Shown here piece after piece: positions 4,534 through 8,492 of a stretch of DNA of 8,492 bases. Source of the DNA: CAYYWV01 sp964531525 (GTDB taxonomy: Bacteria; Pseudomonadota; Alphaproteobacteria; JAAXGF01). A program made the position numbers and the translations under genes. The stretch is taken from contig CAZHDF010000147.1 in NCBI GenBank assembly GCA_964531525.1, positions 1 to 8,492 of the forward strand, in the 5' to 3' direction. The notes under the pieces are model-generated. The model was not told the origin of the DNA. It did no database searches and saw only the letters and a program-made list of their open reading frames with translations. The stretch's first letter is position 1, and the number at the start of each line of letters is the position of its first letter.

Positions 4534-5037
4534 CTACCGGCGGAACTTGCCGAACGGGATCGAGTAGGTCAGGACCAGCGATTCGGTACCCGGGTTCTTC
4601 TCGTCGATGCTCGCGTTCGAGATGTGCTGGAAGGCGAGGCCGAGGCGCGAGCGGTCGTCGAAGCGGTAGGCGAACTCGATGCCCGAGCGGAACTCGATGG
4701 TCGAGCCGAGGTCCTTGCTGTTGCCCTGGCGGTAGCCGCCGATGGCGAAGTTGGGCGAGATCACCAGGCGGCGGCCGAAATAGAAGTCGATGAACACGCC
4801 GCCGTAGCCGTAGACGCCGCCATCCGAGTTGGCCATCAGCCCGATCATGGGGGTGAGGATGTAGCGCCGCCAGTCGCTCCGGTACTCGACCCGGAACTCG
4901 GCGGCGGTCTCGGTATCGTTGATGTCGAAGGCGCCGGCGCTGAACGAGAGGTAGTCGGGGTCCGCCGCGGCGGCCGCGCCGGGGCGCAACAGAACCAGCG
5001 CGGCGAGCGCCGCGAAAACCATGAACCGGTTTGTCAC
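4534..5037 (-). CDS. pagL: PagL-like lipid A 3-O-deacylase (outer membrane)
   Basis: This encodes a 167-residue outer-membrane beta-barrel enzyme that would remove the 3-O-linked acyl chain from lipid A, altering endotoxin and membrane properties. A signal peptide is visible (residues 1 to about 25: short basic start, hydrophobic core LAALVLL, Ala-rich cleavage zone before DPDYLSF). Alternating strands with aromatic belts follow, and the mature protein ends in FGKFRR after the strand LVLTYSIPF. The PagL signature FQHISNAS is present. His138, Ser140 and Glu152 keep the same spacing (2 and 12) as the known triad His126, Ser128 and Glu140 of the Pseudomonas enzyme. The start is GTG at 5037, chosen because GGAGGAGG (5045-5052) lies 7 bases upstream and the signal peptide begins there; longer upstream frames lack such support. 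It lies 138 bases downstream of the peptidase gene on the same strand and probably has its own promoter. Confidence 0.88.
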   Translation of the reverse strand: MTNRFMVFAALAALVLLRPGAAAAADPDYLSFSAGAFDINDTETAAEFRVEYRSDWRRYILTPMIGLMANSDGGVYGYGGVFIDFYFGRRLVISPNFAIGGYRQGNSKDLGSTIEFRSGIEFAYRFDDRSRLGLAFQHISNASIDEKNPGTESLVLTYSIPFGKFRR

Positions 5038-5054
5038 CGTTATGCCTCCTCCGG

Positions 5055-5075
5055 GTACCCCCTCGGCAAGGGTAC
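5055..5075 (-). promoter_or_regulatory. Small inverted repeat in the leader of the PagL-like gene
   Basis: GTACCC (5055-5060) and GGGTAC (5070-5075) form a 6-bp stem with a 9-base loop directly upstream of the GGAGGAGG ribosome site. It may affect translation of the lipid A enzyme. A TTTATG/TATGTA stretch just upstream on the minus strand (about 5073-5081) could be part of the promoter, but no clear -35 is seen. Confidence 0.3.
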
Positions 5076-5175
5076 ATAAAATGCGGCCACGCGCAAAGTC
5101 TTGATCGAAACGAAGGTTTGCGCGCCCTCGGGCGGACGGGGAAGCGGGCCGATACAGACCCAACGCCTCATGCGC

Positions 5176-6126
5176 TCAGGCGATCGACTTGAATTGCTCC
5201 ATCGCCGCGACGAGCCGCGCGCGGATCCCGGGCTCGAGCGCCGAATGGCCGGCGTCGGGGACGATCTCGTAGGCCGCCTCGGGCCAGGCGCGGTGCAGCT
5301 CGTCGGCGGTGACGATCGGGCAGACCATGTCGTAGCGGCCCTGGACGATCGCGGCCGGGATCGCGCGCAGGCGATCGACGTTGTCGAGCAGGAAGTTCTC
5401 CGGCAGGAAGATGTCGTTGGCGAAGTAATGCGCCTCCATGCGCGCGAGCCCGAGCGCGAGGGTCTCGTCCTCGAAGTTCGCGACCACGCGCTCGTTGGGC
5501 AGCAGCGTCGAGCAGGCGCCCTCGTAGTGGCTCCAGGCGCGCGCCGCCGCGCGGTGGACGGCGGGGTCGGGGTCCATCAGCCGGCGGCGGTAGGCGGCGA
5601 GCAGGTCGCCGCGCTCGGCCTCGGGCAGGAATTCGGCGAAGCGCCGCCACTCCTCGGGAAACACCGTGCGCATGCCGTAGAGGAACCACTCGATCTCCGA
5701 GCGCCGGCACAGGAAGATCCCGCGCAGAACCAGCGCCCGGCAGCGCTCGGGGTGGTGTTCGCCGTAGGCGATGGCGAGCGTCGAGCCCCAGGAGCCGCCG
5801 AACACGATCCAGCGCTCGATCCCGAGATGGACGCGCAGGCGCTCGATGTCGGCGATCAGATGCGGGGTCGTGTTGTCGGCGATCTCGCCGAGCGGCGTCG
5901 AGCGTCCCGATCCGCGCTGGTCGAAGATCACGATTCGGTAATGGGCGGGATCGAAGAAGCGGCGGTACTCGGGCGAGGCGCCCGCCCCCGGGCCGCCGTG
6001 CAGGAACACCACCGGCACGCCGTCCGGGTTGCCCGACTGCTCCCAGTAGAGCCGGTGGCGCTCGTCGACCGCGAGCATGCCGGTCTCGAAGGGCTCGATC
6101 GCGGGGTAGAAGTCGGTGCGGGTCAT
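5176..6126 (-). CDS. pip: Proline iminopeptidase (alpha/beta hydrolase, S33)
   Basis: This encodes a 316-residue cytoplasmic peptidase that removes N-terminal proline from peptides. The family hallmarks are in order: YWEQSGNPDGVPVVFLHGGPG (27-47) with the oxyanion-hole HGGPG, DQRGSGRSTP (69-78), the nucleophile elbow GGSWGS with Ser112, Asp266 in GRYDMVCP, and His294 in DAGHSA. Glu202 and Glu231 are at the places where the family holds acidic residues that bind the free amino group. Length is normal. The start is ATG at 6126, with GAGG 7 bases upstream (6134-6137); the frame extends another 100 codons upstream, but those residues are low-complexity and unlike the family. It is divergent from the SNase-fold gene, with a good promoter between them. 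There is no signal peptide. Confidence 0.95.
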   Translation of the reverse strand: MTRTDFYPAIEPFETGMLAVDERHRLYWEQSGNPDGVPVVFLHGGPGAGASPEYRRFFDPAHYRIVIFDQRGSGRSTPLGEIADNTTPHLIADIERLRVHLGIERWIVFGGSWGSTLAIAYGEHHPERCRALVLRGIFLCRRSEIEWFLYGMRTVFPEEWRRFAEFLPEAERGDLLAAYRRRLMDPDPAVHRAAARAWSHYEGACSTLLPNERVVANFEDETLALGLARMEAHYFANDIFLPENFLLDNVDRLRAIPAAIVQGRYDMVCPIVTADELHRAWPEAAYEIVPDAGHSALEPGIRARLVAAMEQFKSIA

Positions 6127-6171
6127 GGCGGGGCCTCGTTGCGAACCAGAAACCAGAAGGTATCGCCGGCG

Positions 6172-6199
6172 ATCATAGGGGCGCCGCGGCCCCTGGCAA
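6172..6199 (-). promoter_or_regulatory. Sigma-70-type promoter of the proline iminopeptidase gene
   Basis: On the minus strand, TTGCCA (6199-6194) and TATGAT (6177-6172) are separated by 16 bases. Each hexamer matches five of six consensus bases. The predicted start point near 6165 gives a leader of about 40 bases that contains the GAGG ribosome site. Confidence 0.65.
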
Positions 6200-6229
6200 G
6201 GCTCCGGCGGGCGGCCGCGACGGGCGTGG

Positions 6230-6235
6230 TATGAT
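6230..6235 (+). promoter_or_regulatory. Possible -10 element for a leaderless SNase-fold transcript
   Basis: TATGAT ends 6 bases before the ATG at 6242, so transcription would begin at or next to the start codon. No Shine-Dalgarno sequence precedes that ATG, which agrees with a leaderless message. No good -35 hexamer is seen in the GC-rich upstream DNA. Confidence 0.35.
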
Positions 6236-6241
6236 CGGCCG

Positions 6242-7021
6242 ATGTTTCGGCCGCGCGTCGTTCTCTTCTGTGCCCTCCTTCTGCTCGCGCCGCCGGCGTT
6301 CGGCGCCGGGCTGCCCGGGGAGTTGGTGGACGGCGGCGCGAGGCGGGTCGCGCGGGTGCTCGACGGCGATACCCTGGTGCTCGCCGACGGCGCGGTCGTC
6401 CGTCTCGTCGGCATCCGGGCGCCCAAGCCGCCGCCCGAGGGACCCGAGGCCGCGCGCTGGCCCGAGGCGGCGCGCGACGCGCTCGCGGCGCTCGCGCGCG
6501 GCCGCGCGGTGCGGCTGGGCTACGGCGGACGGCGCCTGGACCGCCACGGGCGCATCCTCGCCCATCTGTTCCGCGACGACGGCGTCTGGCTTCAGGGCGC
6601 GATGCTCGCGCGCGGGCTCGCCCGGGTCTACGGCTTTCGCGACAACCGCGCCCGGCTGCGCGAGATGCTCGCGATCGAGGCCGGGGCCCGCGCCGCGCGC
6701 CGGGGGATCTGGGCCGACCGGGCCTACGCCGTGCGCCGCGCCGGGCCGCGCCTGGCGCTCGACCGCTTCTCCCTGGTCGAGGGCCGCGTGGTTCGCGCCG
6801 CCGAGGTGCGGGGCCGGATCTATCTCAACTTCGGCGACGACTGGCGGCGCGACTTCACGGTGCGGATCGCGCCGCGCGACAAGCGATTGTTCGCGCGCGC
6901 CGGGCTCGATCCCCTGGCGCTCGAAGGCCGTACCATTCGCGTCCGGGGCTGGGTAAAATGGCGCGACGGTCCGATGATCGACGCCACCCATCCGGAGCAG
7001 ATCGAGTTGGTGACACCATGA
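6242..7021 (+). CDS. Exported SNase-fold (thermonuclease-like) protein with altered active site
   Basis: This encodes a 259-residue protein. A signal peptide spans about 1-22 (VVLFCALLLLAPPAFGA). The SNase OB-fold domain (about 34-158) shows VARVLDGDTLVL, VVRLVGIRAPK, LDRHGRILAHLF and ARGLARVYGF. Compared with staphylococcal nuclease, Asp21, Arg35 and Arg87 are kept (Asp43, Arg54, Arg104), but the DTPE motif is RAPK. The metal ligand Asp40 is therefore Arg59, and the catalytic Glu43 is Lys62. Nuclease activity by the classical mechanism is thus unlikely. A C-terminal segment (about 174-257) with GRIYLNFGDDWRRDF and IRVRGWVKWRDGPMID looks like a second small beta-barrel, perhaps another OB-fold. 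The gene overlaps the next by ATGA (7018-7021), pointing to coupled translation with the M48 lipoprotease and a joint periplasmic role, such as binding nucleic acid or protein. The start ATG lacks a Shine-Dalgarno sequence. Confidence 0.9.
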   Translation: MFRPRVVLFCALLLLAPPAFGAGLPGELVDGGARRVARVLDGDTLVLADGAVVRLVGIRAPKPPPEGPEAARWPEAARDALAALARGRAVRLGYGGRRLDRHGRILAHLFRDDGVWLQGAMLARGLARVYGFRDNRARLREMLAIEAGARAARRGIWADRAYAVRRAGPRLALDRFSLVEGRVVRAAEVRGRIYLNFGDDWRRDFTVRIAPRDKRLFARAGLDPLALEGRTIRVRGWVKWRDGPMIDATHPEQIELVTP

Positions 7022-8487
7022 CGACCCGACCGCGCGGCCTCGTTTCCCTGTTCGGCGCGCTCGCGCTTCTGGCGGCGACGCTCGCCGGCTGCACGGTCAA
7101 CCCGGCGACCGGCAAGCAGGACTTCACGGCCTTCATGAGCCCCGAGCAGGAGGCCAAGGTCGGCCGCGAGCAGAACCCCAAGCTGCTCGCGGCCTTCGGC
7201 GGCGCCTACGACGAGCGGCCCGCGCTCAGCCGCTACATCACCGAGATCGGCCGCCGCCTCCAGGCGGTTTCCGAGAAGCCCTCGCCGCCGTTCACCTTCA
7301 CGGTCGTGAACTCGGACACGGTCAACGCCTTCGCGCTGCCGGGCGGCTATATCTACGTCACGCGCGGCCTGCTCGCGCTCGCCAACAGCGAGGCCGAGAT
7401 CGCCGGCGTGATCGGCCACGAGATGGGGCACGTCATCGCCCGGCACACGGCGCAGCGCTATTCGCGCGGCGTGCTCGCCCAGCTCGGCGCGCTCGCGGTG
7501 GGGGCGGCGACCGGCAGCCGCTCGATCGCCCAGCTCGCCAACCTGGGCGCGGCGGCCTATGTCCAGGGGTTCTCGCGCGAGCAGGAGCTCGAGGCCGATT
7601 CGCTCGGCGTGCGCTATCTCGCCCGCGCCGGCTACGATCCGCGCGCGATGGCGAGCTTCCTCGAATCGCTCGAGGCCGACAGCAAGCTCGCGCGGCGCAT
7701 CGCCGGCAAGGAAGGACGCGACCCGGCGGCGAGCCTGTTCGCGAGCCATCCGCGCACCGCGCAGCGCATCACCCAGGCGGTGGCGCGCGCCGGCGGGGCG
7801 CCGGGCGGCAAGATCGGCCATGATTACTATCTGCTGCGGCTCGACGGCACGCTCTGGGGCGACGATCCCGACCAGGGGATCAGGCGGGGGCGCGAGTTCA
7901 TCCACCCCAAGCTCCGCTTCCGCTTCGAGGTGCCGCCCGGGTTCCGCATGCGCAACACGCCCAAGGCGGTGGTCGCGGTGGCCAAGAACGGGGCCGCGAT
8001 CGTCTTCGACGGCGCGCGGGTGCCCGCCGGCATCGCCATGACCGACCACATCACCGTTCAGTGGTTCCCCAAGCTCGCCTGGCGCGACGTCGAGGCGATC
8101 GCGATCAACGGGATGGCGGCGGCGACCGCGGCGGCGCGGGTGAACACCCGCCAGGGGCCGCGCGATCTGCGCGCCGTCGCGATCCGCTTCGACCGCAACC
8201 AGGTCTACCGCTTTCTCATCCTCACGCCCCCCGAGGCGACCGCCGGGCTCGACGAGGCCCTACGCCGGATGACCTACAGCTTCCGCGCGCTGAGCGCCGA
8301 GGAGGCGGCCAAGGTCAAGCCGCTCCGGCTGCGCATCCACGAGGTCAAGGCGGGCGAGACGGTCGCCACGCTCGCGGCGCGCATGGCGGTGGCCGATTAC
8401 AAGGTCGAGCGGTTCCGGATTCTCAACGGGCTCAAGCCCAACGAAGCGCTCCGCCCCGGCCGTCTGGTCAAGCTGATCGGCGAATAG
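7018..8487 (+). CDS. M48 zinc metalloprotease lipoprotein with C-terminal LysM-like domain
   Basis: This encodes a 489-residue envelope protease, probably acting in outer-membrane protein quality control as BepA and LoiP do. A lipoprotein signal is clear: hydrophobic LFGALALLAATLAGC with the lipid-carrying Cys25. The peptidase domain (about 40-260) has VNAFALPGGYIYVTRGLL (102-119), the zinc site HEMGH (134-138: His134, Glu135, His138) and RDE-like SREQELEADSLG (186-197), whose Glu190 is the likely third zinc ligand. The middle region (about 295-425) is a conserved-looking beta-rich part without a name I can give. Residues 439-487 (RIHEVKAGETVATLAARM ... LRPGRLVKLI) fit a LysM peptidoglycan-binding module, although not all typical positions match. 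It has no TPR repeats, unlike BepA. The ATG at 7018 overlaps the SNase-fold stop; the frame extends 20 codons upstream, but that would place residues before the lipoprotein signal. The gene is complete, and its stop ends at 8487. Confidence 0.94.
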   Translation: MTTRPRGLVSLFGALALLAATLAGCTVNPATGKQDFTAFMSPEQEAKVGREQNPKLLAAFGGAYDERPALSRYITEIGRRLQAVSEKPSPPFTFTVVNSDTVNAFALPGGYIYVTRGLLALANSEAEIAGVIGHEMGHVIARHTAQRYSRGVLAQLGALAVGAATGSRSIAQLANLGAAAYVQGFSREQELEADSLGVRYLARAGYDPRAMASFLESLEADSKLARRIAGKEGRDPAASLFASHPRTAQRITQAVARAGGAPGGKIGHDYYLLRLDGTLWGDDPDQGIRRGREFIHPKLRFRFEVPPGFRMRNTPKAVVAVAKNGAAIVFDGARVPAGIAMTDHITVQWFPKLAWRDVEAIAINGMAAATAAARVNTRQGPRDLRAVAIRFDRNQVYRFLILTPPEATAGLDEALRRMTYSFRALSAEEAAKVKPLRLRIHEVKAGETVATLAARMAVADYKVERFRILNGLKPNEALRPGRLVKLIGE

Positions 8488-8492
8488 GCGCG

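Noticed and set aside
5038..5163. N-terminal extension of the PagL-like protein by 42 codons
   Set aside because: It would bury the signal peptide. A strong GGAGGAGG lies before the GTG at 5037.
5101..6234. 377-codon plus-strand frame opposite the peptidase
   Set aside because: Shadow of the proline iminopeptidase, whose triad and family motifs are intact.
6127..6426. N-terminal extension of the peptidase by 100 codons
   Set aside because: It exceeds the family length, is low-complexity, and would cover the divergent promoter and the start of the SNase-fold gene.
6820..8049. 409-codon minus-strand frame opposite the M48 protease
   Set aside because: Shadow frame with low-complexity Arg/Ala/Gly content. 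The plus strand has a lipobox, HEMGH and a LysM-like tail.

Overview
The window suggests a GC-rich, probably alphaproteobacterial genome. Codon use is strongly G/C at third positions, protein families such as a PagL-type lipid A deacylase and a SNase-fold/M48 pair are present, and the tRNA gene encodes its CCA. A run of exactly 100 N (4407-4506) shows a draft assembly, so the linkage across it is scaffold-inferred. No taxon can be fixed from sequence alone.

Left part (1 to about 4250): the integrase end of an integrated genetic element inserted next to a tRNA-Arg(CCU) gene (4251-4327, minus strand). Every gene in it lies on the minus strand and reads away from the tRNA. In order from the tRNA these are a P4-type tyrosine recombinase (2829-4004), an unrecognised protein with a central coiled coil (1820-2668), a small AlpA/MerR-like helix-turn-helix protein that is a candidate excisionase or regulator (1377-1625), a 61-residue small protein joined to it by an ATGA overlap (1195-1380), and a protein with features of replication initiation factors of the Rep_trans family (879 down to the window edge, incomplete). 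The space between the tRNA and the integrase holds 11-bp tandem repeats and an inverted copy that look like integrase arm-binding sites. A 300-base hairpin-rich leader precedes the Rep gene. Integrase, small HTH protein and rolling-circle-type initiator together suggest a self-excising element that replicates as a circle, similar in plan to integrative plasmids of the pSAM2 kind. Its far end and any cargo are outside the window.

Middle (4251 to 4533): the tRNA with its own promoter, then a very GC-rich palindromic stretch in which the assembly breaks.

Right part (4534 to 8492): ordinary chromosomal envelope and housekeeping genes of visibly higher GC. A PagL-like outer-membrane lipid A 3-O-deacylase and a proline iminopeptidase lie on the minus strand. 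Divergent from the peptidase is an ATGA-overlapping pair: an exported SNase-fold protein that lacks two key acidic residues, and a lipoprotein M48 zinc metalloprotease with a C-terminal LysM-like domain. The peptidase has a good sigma-70-type promoter in the 115-bp divergent gap.

The part most worth following up is the tRNA-Arg element: its Rep-like initiator, its structured leader, and its unusual arrangement of attachment-site repeats.
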